Shown piece after piece: positions 50,301 to 59,708 of a stretch of DNA of 64,000 nt (position 1 is its first letter; every line of letters begins with the position of its first letter). Made by a program: the position numbers and the translations under genes. Source of the stretch: Antedon mediterranea (taxonomy: Eukaryota > Echinodermata > Crinoidea > Comatulida > Antedonidae); contig NC_092674.1 of the NCBI RefSeq assembly GCF_964355755.1, positions 26,400,001 through 26,464,000 on the forward strand, in the 5' to 3' direction. The notes beneath the pieces are model-generated. The model worked only from the letters and a program-made list of their open reading frames with translations, did no database searches and was not told the DNA's origin.

Positions 50301-53300
50301 AATACTCAAAATTAAAAAATCAGTTCTGCTTTATACTGTGTTTATTATTAATAAGTACTATATAATTAATACAGAAATAAAAATAAAGTTGTGTCCAATA
50401 AAAAATATTGCAGTACTATATAAACTGCTCTTATACTAGTATAAAAGAAAAAAGAGCACCATCATCATCATTCTCTAAATTGAGCTTTACACTATTTTTT
50501 TACTAATGTTTAGGTACTCAAAAACAGGTGGAAATCAATTTTAAATCACGTGGTAAATGTTCACAGATGGGAGGAAGATGGGATTGAGAATACCTGTGCA
50601 CACAGTGCCCTAACAGAAGAAGAAGCAGAAAGCAAGATATGGCTAGAATATGATTCGCCAGCCTATGATGCTTTGAAAAAAATTGTACTGGATAAAAGAT
50701 TAGATAATGATCTTGGTCAACTTGGAGAATTTAAGCATACTGGTGGGTGTGAAATGTTTTTTGTGTAGACAATAAGAATTAAACGTTAGTGTAAAACCCA
50801 TTTTACTTACTCACTGCTCAATTCTTCAATTCAGGTACCTTAGAGTCCTATCATGCCTCGTACACCAAGTTTGCCCCAAAACGAATTCACTTTCATTATG
50901 GTTCTATGCAAGGCAGGACTCAGCTAGCAGTTATAGATCATAATGCTAATGTTGGCAGGAAACAGGCACAAACAATTGCAGGTAATACTTATAATGCATG
51001 TAATAAAATAATACGACACTTTAAGTTAATATACAACATTTTATTATATTCTCTGTTCACCCATGTCTAAACTGTCTAGTCCAGCTACATAATAGGCCTA
51101 TTAAAAATGATTTGTTTTTCTGAATTTAATTGTAGGTGATCTTCGATACAAAATGGTTTGCCCAAAAAAATTTATGAAGCTAAAAAATATGATTACGTTG
51201 TTGATCTGGTTGAGAAGACGCTACAGAGACGAATGGACCCAGGTATAAGGTACAAATATACAGAATCTGCAGTGCCTCTTCCAGAATTACCAAAAAACAT
51301 CTCAAAGCAGGAACAACCTTCTAAAGATTTATTAATAAATGAATATTGTCAAAGAACCGAGCAAATTATGGATAATCAGTAGATGATTATGATGGTGATG
51401 ATTTAAATACTGTTGTTATACAAAGTTTATTTTTCAGTTTAATCGAACAAATTATGCATCATCAGTAGCAGGCCAAGAAAAACCTTTGTATGTTCCATCA
51501 GGTGAAGGAAACTTTTCTCTAATTTTCTTGACCAAACAAGCTGGCAATACCATTCTGTTCTTGTAGCCTAGTTTTTCACCTTGTAGAATCCATTGTAGTA
51601 CAACTCTGTAAGCTACAAGGCGGTATTGTCTGATAATTTAAAAAAATGAATGACTTTAGCTAAGTCTGTTAAAAATAAAAAGTGCCATGTTTTCTATATT
51701 TTGTTTTACTCACTGCTTGTTGATATCTAGTATTCTATATAGTAATTGGTTATTAGAGTGACTTTTGAAAACATGGTCATGCAAAACAGATTTAGTGGTC
51801 AAATGTATTTTTAAAAACAAAACATATTCTTGTGCTTATAGAGTAGTTCTCTTGAGTTTAACACAATGGAACTAGCGGCAAAATGAATGTATTATGTAGA
51901 AAGAATAAAAAAAATAAATAAAGGAAGAAAGATATCTTGAATAAAAAACCAAAAGCCTTACTCATTATTTAGTTGGCCATGTAGGCCCCTTGGTTTCGGA
52001 AATTGTTTCCAGTTGTGTCGATGACTTCGAAAAAATGTTGTCAAAACACTTGTATTTAAGTGTGCTTCAAGATCACAATGAGATGTAATGCACCGTAATA
52101 ATAAATCGTCATCTTTTTCCATTGGAGTTGTAGTAGGCCTCTCTCTCTCTAACAAAGACAATGTTTGTTGAACTTCATTGCAACATACACATTCGTCTTC
52201 CGTTGCCATTGGTGTACAAAAACCACATGTACACCAAAAACTGTCATTCAGTCTACTTACTAAAGCAGTTGGCAGGGGTGCAACTGCACTATTATTCTTC
52301 TCCTTTCTTCTGCGCTCTATCTCGGTTGGTGAGTATTGTGGTTCAAATAAATATGGTTTTGGAACAGAATAAAAAATATCGTCGTCACTTCCATACTCTT
52401 CTTCTTCTGTTTCATGCACTTCAGCCATGTTTTATCGTTATATGTGTCTATGATGAAATTAAATGAGAGTATTAAATTGGGCTATATTAAATACCGATTT
52501 GATATGCACTGCCTAGTAGGCCCTGGGTCTACCTAGTAGTATTCAATCCATCTGCCTAACCCTTCCTCTAGCTGGGCACAATATGATTATGAGTGAGGAT
52601 TTCGAGTAAAATATTATTAATATTATTATAATAAGTTCATGAATTTTTAGGCGTTCATAAACGGCGGCCATGCCCCACCCACCATGCCATGGCCAAAGGC
52701 CCAAAATAATCAGACCCACTCTAAGCTAGTAGTAGAGTACTACTAGGCCTAGGCTGGTACTAGGTAGGCATAGTACTATACTAGGCTCTTGCGCATATCA
52801 ATTAGTAGCCTATTTATTATAGGCCTAGCCTAGTAGAATAGGCTTACCCAGACTCCTACTAGGACTAGGCTAGGCATATATATAAAAGAAAACAGCGGCA
52901 GCAGAGCCAGAGCAGAGGGGACCTAGCTAGGCCTAGGCCTAGGGTTAGGCCTAGTTTTGTTTTCCAAAATTGAAATTACGAGACCCTGACACAAAAACAA
53001 ACATAATCTAATTTTTTTTTTAAACTTACGTGATAAGCCCACGATCAATGCTAAAAAACTTGTCTGGAAAAATTACAACTATCTCACACACAGAGTTTAC
53101 CACATCACCACACGTCACATACACACCACCACCACACAGCAGCAGCAGAGAAAAAGTTTTGAGTCCGATATGGTTGAATGATTCCAGAACGTCATACGTC
53201 ATGTTTCTACTAGCTACTCTTCGGGTCCCATAGACAAGTCTCGCAAAGCGCGAACATTTCTAGTAAACACACTTTTTAAATAAATCGTAAAAAATATAAA

Positions 53301-56300
53301 AGTTGAATTGTTTTATTGTTTGTTTTGTCTATCTGGATATTGAAGTGTTTCTTCAAAATACCAGGAAAACATTTTGGCAAATTTAAGTAATTTAAAAGGT
53401 TAAATAAGCAATTAAAGTGACGGTACCTATCTATTGTATGGTAACAACAGCGAAAACTCATTAAGTAGATTATGCGATGCACCTGTGACGTCACAGCAAT
53501 TTACGGCGACGGCTGTACGGCGAGCGCGTGCGGCGATATCCTCGATTTCGCGATGGTTCTGAAATCATATGTATACCCCTAATACGTTTTTAAAATATGG
53601 TCCTCGGTACAGTTGTCCTTTAATTCATTTGCGTGAGATTGCCAGCAACAGAAATAAGTGGCTTTTGTTATTTTGAATCATTATTTGTACGTTATTTTAT
53701 ATTTTTTGTTGTTGTAAGAAGCATGCATGTAAGAACGCAGTGCGTGGTTTTGTTACATTTTTTGGAAAATAAAGTTCCTATATATAGGCACGGTCGACCG
53801 TGTTTGTGTAAATTAGTATGTAACCGTAAAATAAGTCGATATGCCTACCTAATGTGTACATCTTTCGGCACGGCTTATTTACTGTACGTGTAAGTTATAC
53901 TATTTAAAAGTTCCGCTAGGCGACGACTTTCCAAGAGGACACAGAAAGTTTTACTCTATAAGAGTGTCACAGTGTGACGTCACAACGATAGAGGGCACTG
54001 CATGGTTGCTAGCGCCAGAGCCATGGCTCTGGCTAGCGCAACCAAAAATGCGTTCAATGCTACTCTATGTTGATAAACTGTATAGATCTGTATTTCTATC
54101 GAATTATGTATCTTTAGCTTGATTTTTTTAAACTTAAACTGTAGTTGAAGAATAAATAGATTAAAACAAATCTTTAGTGATCTTTTAAAATTTTAGTCTG
54201 GTTTTATTGAAAATTATTAAGTTTTAAAATGACTACTTCAATAGGCCTAAGCCGATTCCAAACCATTGGTGATCTGAGAATCACTCAGGCAGGTTGAACG
54301 CTATTCTATACATACCGATTGCTTTCGAATGCTAACACGTGTCATCATGGCAGGTGAAATAAAAAACGAACGTTCCAACATCTCATCTGGATTTTCGCGT
54401 GGGCTGTGCAATAAAATCTTTAAGAAAATATATACAACATGATGAAATGATGAGCATTATATAGTCTGGGTTCCAGACGGAGTGTTGTCTTAATTAGTAA
54501 AATGATAATATTTTTGCACATATGGCGTTTCATACGTATACTACTTGAGCTTTGATACTATTTTCAGACAAAAATGAATACAAAATTAAAGATACAATGA
54601 ATATAGACTTGGGGAATGTCTAGATGAGCATGAGAAAGAGAAAAAAGTGTTTTGGCAGAGCAAGAAGAAGTGTAAGAAAAGGAGAGAACATGCGAATGAG
54701 GAGGAGGAGGATAATGAAGAGGAGAATGAACAATAGGAGCAGGAAAGGAGGATGGAGAAGGTAGAGGAGATGTTATAAATACTACCAACTGTCAAGCTGA
54801 AGAGTTAGAATGTTTCTATTAGTTTCAGAATAGTATCCAAGCTCAAGTAGTATACGTATGAAACGCCATATGTGCCAAAATATTTATCGTTTTACTAATC
54901 AAAATACTCATTATTGTTATAATTACCCTAAATCCAGCAGAAAAATCTTTCACAGGTAAGTATTTTTCCTGCTCAACATTAAGCCGTAACCACAGTCCGT
55001 TCTGACTTCCACTCCCTCTTACTTGCAGAGGAGGACTACTTGAATTCAAGGCAGAGTTGAATGTATAACAGATACCGGCGTTTGTAACCACTTCCGTGAA
55101 ATTGTCATAATTGCATGGGTATTCCGAAAGCCACAAGCAGTCTATAATCATATCCTTGATATCGTGAGATGCACGACGAAGCTCGTCCAAATAGCTCGTC
55201 GATTCATTACCAACTTTTCTTTCACTTTTAGCGATTAGCGACGTTAAAGGATCGCCATCTAATGGCCACGTGTCTGAGTCCACATTGCCTTTCACCACAA
55301 CGTTGATGTTGCAAATAGTAACAGCGGGAAATTCAAGATCGGCTAGTTCATTGTGTGTTATGATTGTGGTTGTTTCCCCCTTACTGTAGCGTATGGTCAG
55401 ATCAATAGCAGAATACATCAGCACTGCCATGAAGACCATGACGAAAAGACCCCACAGCAATCTAAAAGAGAATGTATATATATATATATATATAAATCCA
55501 AACGCAAAATACTGAAAAAATGACAATGTTGTGGGTATCAGTGGCTGGATCTCAATGGAGATACAAAAAAAAGCAAAAAGCTAAATCAAAACGATGAAGT
55601 CAAACAGCCAGAAAAGTTAGCAGAGCCATTGGCTAAGACTATTCTGTAGTCATTATGGCAGTGACCAAATCCAGTATTCGATCCAGAGTATATTCAGCAT
55701 AACCAAACCACAGTTACAATTCTGCTATATCATTTATATTTATACTTCAATTCAATCGAGTTACCATTGTTTCAAAAACAGAAACGGAATCTATAATTTT
55801 ATATGCATCGTTGATAATCAATCAAAATATATATTTATTATAAATAAGTACAATGAATAAAAAATAACACACTTTATCAACAAACAAGTTCGTGATATTA
55901 AAAAATCAGAAAGCACGTTCTATATACGGATATGAATATTGTCATTAATCCAGGTAGTTATATTAGATAACTATTCTATTCAACAACTGAATACGACCTG
56001 GATAGGTCGTGAAACGTCGCTGTTATTATAATAAACAAGTCAACAAGTCCAGTTGAATAAATTTATCCTTCTAAACATACCTACCAATCAGTTTGCCGTT
56101 AGTATAGCAAATTATAGAAATCATACTTTTAGAAGGTTAAAGTACTACATCACAGTATTTAAGTCGTTGATATAGTAATAACATAACAATTATGCCTGAA
56201 TGGATTAAAACATTACTAGTCAATATTTCGTCAATTTCAATCAGTTACTTTTAATTACTAAATTAAATGAACAGCAGCAGCGCTTTAAACAAATCAAATT

Positions 56301-57582
56301 GTCTTAACACATCGTGAGTAAGATGTTGGTAACATCCTTTTCTCAAATTACTTATGTACATCAAGAGCCCGTTGAATATGTAAAACATAAATGGAAAGCG
56401 ACAAAGCAAATAATTCATTCATTTATTCAATATGTAAGCCACTGGCAATAATAGAAAATAATACATTATGTTTAAATGTAAGTAGTAACAGCAAAATAAT
56501 GAGTTCTCCTGTTATATGCGAAAAAGGCAAATCTTACCAGGTTATTATTTTATTTGTTGGTTGAATAAAATAAAAAAAAAAGACTGTCTTATTTCTTTGT
56601 GATAGTGATATTCATTTTCAACCTCATTGCAAAATTTACAGATTTGTTTTTCTCTTCCAATTCCTGTCCATTTTCCCTCTCTTTGTTTTCAAAATCTAAA
56701 ATGTCTAATCTTAACTTGATCATGATTTGTTTAAACTTTTTGAATATCAATAAGGAAATCTTCTAATTTCAAATCAGTTTTAATTTTGTCGGTAATTTCT
56801 TTCTGTAATATTTTAACCTTGGAGAAAGTTTGATTTCCTCGATAAGTTGTTGCATTTCAATAACCTGCAATTTTTGCTCTTATTTATAATTGTTGTATCC
56901 CGGATATTTTCAAATAAGCGTTATTGCAATTAACTAAAATAAATGTGTTGAAGACAAGATTTATATAATACATAAAATATTAAAATATTACAAAAATAAA
57001 ATTTACAACAAGAAACACAATACAAAAACACATTCAAGATTCAATTTTTTATTTTGCCAATTAAAATGGAAATTATATGAGTACATTTTCAAAATTTTAA
57101 AATGTATATTAATAAAAATTATTACTATATACAATATTTATATTATTTTAAGAATGTTAAAAAAAGTCAGCCTTTATAAATCAAGAATTAGAAAAAAAAA
57201 TCATAAACTATTTACAATTCAGAAAAATGTATTAATTATTTTTATAGGCCTATATGTATAATTGATTTCTATGCCTAATAATTCAACAATGGTATTAGCA
57301 AACATTTTGTCATATTATATTATTTTTCTACTGATCAAATAAACGATAAAATTACCTTCGGATTTTACTGTTATTTTCTGTTGTATACTTTACACCATGC
57401 ATCGTCGTCGATTCCAAGAATTCTGTCACCGAGTAGGGCTCCTCAGAATTATTTTTGTCTTCTGTATCGGTTTTAGTGGGGTAAGCAGCACCCCGATAAT
57501 CCTTCACTTTTACGTGTACCGGCGTTCCTAAATCACCCTCTTTTACCTCCATTGGCTGCACTTGCTGGTTTCCTCTAAACAT
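44302..57582 (-). CDS. DEG/ENaC (ASIC-like) cation channel 2
   Basis: Complete 8-exon gene: 57356-57582, 54927-55461, 54316-54417, 46789-46921, 46173-46232, 45393-45522, 44790-44881, 44302-44420; 465 residues, all phases matching. Start at 57582 (MFRGNQQVQP) is preferred; an in-frame Met at 57681 would add 33 hydrophobic residues unusual for the family. His62-Gly63 is the gating motif (TTMHGVKYTT); TM1 begins about residue 77 (LLWGLFVMVFMAVLMYSAID). The ectodomain has FPAVTICNIN, AGICYTFN, LNVEQEKYL and the cysteine series ending CGCRLFYAELE, CICSPPC and FAYFPAE. TM2 carries GDLGGSFGLCIGASLLTMLE with Gly-Ala-Ser at 438-440. Exon order and phases equal those of channel gene 1. The 7.4-kb intron between exons 46789-46921 and 54316-54417 holds a 6.3-kb transposon. 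It is probably a sodium channel; stimulus unknown. Confidence 0.92.
44574..44745. repeat. 117-bp tandem duplication
   Basis: CTAGAACCTAGACTACTCT followed by GTTAAAGAATGCA occurs near 44576 and 44693. It lies in the last intron of channel gene 2. Confidence 0.75.
46306..46468. mobile_element. Family B MITE
   Basis: Ends TTAAGCCTTGTCTACACTAT and inverted GATAGTGTAGAGAGAGCTTT. The interior matches 43281-43442. It lies in a channel gene 2 intron. Confidence 0.85.
46990..47303 (+). pseudogene. Non-LTR reverse-transcriptase fragment, left half
   Basis: Reads KLYNVLVISILLYNCNSW, LRWSMLGHILRMSEDT and, after a frame change, GRIGKHQTNLLSTLRNDL and LNNLNDL. This order (LLYgceSW, mLGHilRM, kGR.gr..t.L...l..DL) is the C-terminal part of an RTE/CR1-type polymerase. 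The frame is broken and residues are missing. It stops exactly where the 6.3-kb transposon begins and resumes at 53620. Confidence 0.75.
47304..47782. repeat. Left terminal inverted repeat of the transposon
   Basis: Outer part is CG-rich (CGCCGCACGCGCTCGCCGTA), followed by TGACGTCA, then a shared AT-rich part. The inner limit is near GACTCAAAACTTTTTCTCTG. A 72-codon open frame mirrored in both repeats is a by-product. Confidence 0.9.
47885..51382 (+). CDS. THAP-domain Kolobok-type transposase, frameshifted
   Basis: Exons 47885-48247, 48729-48806, 48908-49724, 50013-50134, 50514-50742, 50835-50981, 51136-51382; all junctions keep phase. Residues 1-95 are a THAP zinc finger (MPACVVSNC, IPFHTFP, RRWLTVI, AVPSIF). 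Its last ligand is lost: VCGKYF has Tyr where C2CH needs His. Then come an acidic linker, CQECGQK and WESCPDVRG. The catalytic fold follows: GDARSDSPGYSAKYSTY with the first Asp, TTDRSPSIRKV with the second, then HQLDCWHVCKG, NHLWFCCATCKGD and SYHASYTKFAPKRIHFHY. In the last exon the frame changes at a run of seven A (51164-51170); one more A would keep the conserved frame to the stop at 51382, about 667 residues. Either a real mutation or a homopolymer sequencing error. The enzyme would cut and paste the element; as read, it is probably inactive. Confidence 0.85.
51452..52428 (-). CDS. P2X7 receptor C-terminal-domain-like protein carried by the transposon
   Basis: Two exons, 51962-52428 and 51452-51629, spliced with donor GTAAGG and acceptor ATCAG; 214 residues, intact. 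The N-terminus is acidic (HETEEEEYGSDDDIF). Then comes the Cys-rich core WCTCGFCTPMATEDECVCCN (about 85-104) and RCITSHCDLEAHL. Exon 2 reads YRLVAYRVVLQWI, NRMVLPACLVKKIREKFPS and GTYKGFSWP. The spacing and KIR.kFP..dG.Y.GF signature match the zinc-binding cytoplasmic domain of P2X7 (P2RX7_C), here with no channel attached. Stand-alone proteins of this type are common in aquatic invertebrates; their role is unknown. The stop codon faces that of the transposase, and both lie within the terminal repeats, so it is transposon cargo. Start chosen at the first Met; a 5' UTR intron is possible (donor-like GTAAGT near 53027). Confidence 0.85.
52500..52960. repeat. AGGCCTA-rich tract inside the transposon
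   Basis: Clusters of CCTAGGCCTAGG, TAGTACTAGGC and GCCTAGCCTAG upstream of the P2X7-domain gene. A similar, sparser stretch is at 48290-48620 within the transposase introns. This is the same motif as in host introns. Confidence 0.75.
53146..53619. repeat. Right terminal inverted repeat of the transposon
   Basis: Inverted copy of 47304-47782, ending CCTCGGTACAGTTGTCCT followed by TTAA. Confidence 0.9.
53620..53675 (+). pseudogene. Non-LTR reverse-transcriptase fragment, right half
   Basis: Immediately after the transposon the frame reads LIHLREIASNRNKWLL, the expected L..lA.DR.kW end of the polymerase whose preceding residues (LNNLND) lie at the left edge of the transposon. Removing the insertion joins the two without loss of frame. 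Confidence 0.8.
54493..54899. mobile_element. MITE with about 60-bp TIRs
   Basis: The left end ATTAGTAAAATGATAATATT leads into CACATATGGCGTTTCATACG and TATACTACTTGAGCTT. The right end is the inverted copy finishing TTTACTAAT. The interior is a purine-rich GAGGAGGAGG tract. It lies in the channel gene 2 intron, 28 bases from the donor of exon 54927-55461. A related partial end is near 44513. Confidence 0.8.
57034..57152. repeat. Dispersed repeat pair with 5851-5965
   Basis: ATATGAGTACATTTTCAAAA then TTTTAAAATGTATATTAATA and ACAATATTTATATTATTT occur here and at about 5851-5965 in the same orientation with few differences. This looks like the end of an interspersed element of unknown type. Confidence 0.7.
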
Positions 57583-58035
57583 GTTGTAATTATTCAATAA
57601 TAGTTGTAAAAAATTGATCTGCCAATGGATGTAATTGCAAAAAGCAGCAGACAATGCTTGAATGACAATGACGATTACCAAACTAACAATTGACGGTTAG
57701 GCTACAAATACGTTGCTGTTTAAAATGAAATTATAGCCAATGCAATGCAATTGTTATCAAATTTACGAATAATAATAATAATAATAATCTTAAAGTTTCC
57801 AGCTTATTAAACTACTTCTATTAAACGCAGTTTTGCGACTGAATCGTTCGTGAAACGTATTGAAGATGTAAATTATAAAATCAATAATGCCGCATATCGA
57901 AGTATGAAGTCAACAGGTAACGTTTGATATATATACAAACAAACAATTAACGTGTTGCAGTTGTATGATGCGAATCTGTATTGGGTTGACAGTTAACCGT
58001 ATACGCCTGTTTCTTCAATGATTAACTCGGTACTG

Positions 58036-58316
58036 TACAAAAGCTTGGCTCCTATACTATGACGCAACACATGTACGTACTCACAAATAATTTGACCAAT
58101 CACAGGGGAGAGAGTCCGTCGTTTGTGATTGGACAGCCATTGTGTCATTTTATCTGTTGCTGCAGTGTGGCGAAGAATAAATATTGGTTTATACCATCAG
58201 AGACGCAACACAAGGACGTAAGCGCAAAGTAAGTGATTCGACAAATCACAAGCGATTGATTATTTGAACTGTCGCTGCTTCGCTTGCGTTGCGTCTCTCG
58301 TATGAACCTTGCGTTA
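58036..58316. mobile_element. Two adjacent family A-related MITEs
   Basis: The first, about 58036-58190, has AAAAGCTTGGCTCCTATACT and TTTGACCAATCACAGG facing GTGATTGGACAGC. The second, about 58185-58316, has ATCAGAGACGCAACACAAGG facing TTGCGTTGCGTCTCTCGTAT. It is non-coding. Confidence 0.6.
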
Positions 58317-58847
58317 TGTACAATAGTAACTCTTAACATGCAGCTTCTGTACTTAGAAATACTCGTTTTAGGAAACTGTTGAAATACCGTACATCGAAGA
58401 ACTAAATATAATACCACTCTTCAATAACAATACGATTTCTATTAATGGTAATGGCATCTTGACAACATAGAAAGAAGCTGCTTCAAGAAACGTTAAATTC
58501 GTTAGTTCCCTTTTCTTATAAAAGTACAATTACATTATGATTGGAAAGCGAAACGATATTGATGGACTAGCCAAGCATTCAAATTGGCATTTAATCAGTG
58601 TAGATAATATTCAATATAAGTACACTGTGATTGATGAGAGGCAAATTAGACCAGTCTTGTCGTTAAGTAAACAATCAAACTAAATATCATTTATCGATTT
58701 TTGAAACACTCGGCAAAATTATTAATCTCGGGTTGCAATATCTTATAGAATATGCTTATTAATAGTGAGTCGAAACCAGCTCATGGAATTTAGAAATGGA
58801 AAAACAAATATTTATGTACTTTAAGATTTGGCTTTCTTTACTAGTCA

Positions 58848-58991
58848 TTAACCGTGGTTCCCACTGGAGATTCAACGCAAGTTAGTGACCAATGACAAGC
58901 GAGAGGTAAAATAATCTATCACTTGTGATTGGTCAAATCACTTAAGTTGTGTTACGTCTTCTATTGCTCTAGTGTGATGAACCAAGCTTAA
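58848..58991. mobile_element. Family A MITE
   Basis: Begins TTAACCGTGGTTCCCACTGG and ends CTAGTGTGATGAACCAAGCTTAA in inverted form. The interior has GACCAATGACAAGCG facing CACTTGTGATTGGTCAA. Confidence 0.75.
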
Positions 58992-59125
58992 GAGCATGGG
59001 GTACCCTCCATAATAAATTCATTCGACCTTTGAACTGTAGAGTTATAGAGAGACATATTGGGAAATCACTTTGCTTTCCTCCGTGGTAAGCAGTCCGACA
59101 AAGTTTGGAGAACTTCGTATAATAA

Positions 59126-59328
59126 TTAAGCGTGGTTCCCACTAGAACGCAACGCAATGACGTATTGACGCAAAGTACTGTATTGCGTAATCACAAGTGG
59201 GAACCAACGACGCAACAGTGCTGCAAACATCGCAGGTTTGATTTCACGCAGGCGGGAGCAAACACAATGATTGGAAGGCATTTTCTTACGTTACGTAGGT
59301 TGCGTCGCTAGTGGGAACCAAGCTTTAA
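59126..59328. mobile_element. Family A MITE, long subtype
   Basis: Begins TTAAGCGTGGTTCCCACTAG and ends CTAGTGGGAACCAAGCTTTAA, so both ends are intact beside TTAA. The interior GGTTTGATTTCACGCAGGCG matches the 40081-40304 copy in inverted orientation. Confidence 0.85.
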
Positions 59329-59708
59329 CGAACTATTATGTGATTTCCTAACAAATGAAGTACATTCTGCTGGAGTTATACTGTAGTCTATTGTACACTT
59401 TACAATGAATTTGTCAACATAAGGAAACCACTTCCTGCACATCAATTGGCCTATATACGGTACACAAATCCAAGCTTACAATAGTTAACCTTGTATTTCC
59501 AAGACAACTCAAATATGAAAAAATTCCATTTATTTAAAAATAAAATATCTGTTCTCATTTACTTTTCTTCTATTTATGTCTGAGGTGAGAAATCTTAAAT
59601 ACAAAGAACATAATTAAGTGGGAACAGAGACAGAGAGGTCCAACTGCAAGAATTTATTTTCCCTCAGGTAAACGTGGACGGCGTCGCGCTTTCCATCAGT
59701 AATTTACT

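Larger units (their letters stand above)
47304..53619. mobile_element. Kolobok-type DNA transposon, 6316 bp, two genes
   Basis: Inverted terminal repeats of about 480 bp (47304-about 47782 and about 53146-53619) start AGGACAACTGTACCGAGGAC and match almost base for base, including a CRE-like TGACGTCA in each (47430-47437 and 53486-53493). The flanks are TTA on the left and TTAA on the right, consistent with a TTA or TTAA duplication. Kolobok elements use TTAA and THAP transposases. Inside are a plus-strand transposase gene and a minus-strand gene for a P2X7 C-terminal-like protein, convergent with 69 bp between stops. The high similarity of the two repeats argues for a fairly recent insertion. 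It lies in an intron of channel gene 2. Confidence 0.9.
57583..59708. other. Intergenic region between channel gene 2 and the decayed third copy
   Basis: About 2.1 kb, largely occupied by family A MITEs (58036-58190, 58185-58316, 58848-58991, 59126-59328). It should include the promoter of channel gene 2; no core element is clear. No gene is seen. Confidence 0.6.

Noticed and set aside
47429-53494. Two nearly identical 72-codon open frames (47429-47647 and 53276-53494) in opposite orientation
   Set aside because: They are mirror images because both lie in the terminal inverted repeats; no evidence of translation.
47304-53619. PIF/Harbinger classification because of the TTA flanks
   Set aside because: The transposase has a THAP domain and the DSPGYSAKY / HQLDCWH motifs of the Kolobok type and no Harbinger-type features; TTAA is equally compatible with the flanks.
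57582-57681. Upstream in-frame start for channel gene 2
   Set aside because: Would add a 33-residue hydrophobic leader not expected for DEG/ENaC cytoplasmic N-termini; Met at 57582 fits better.
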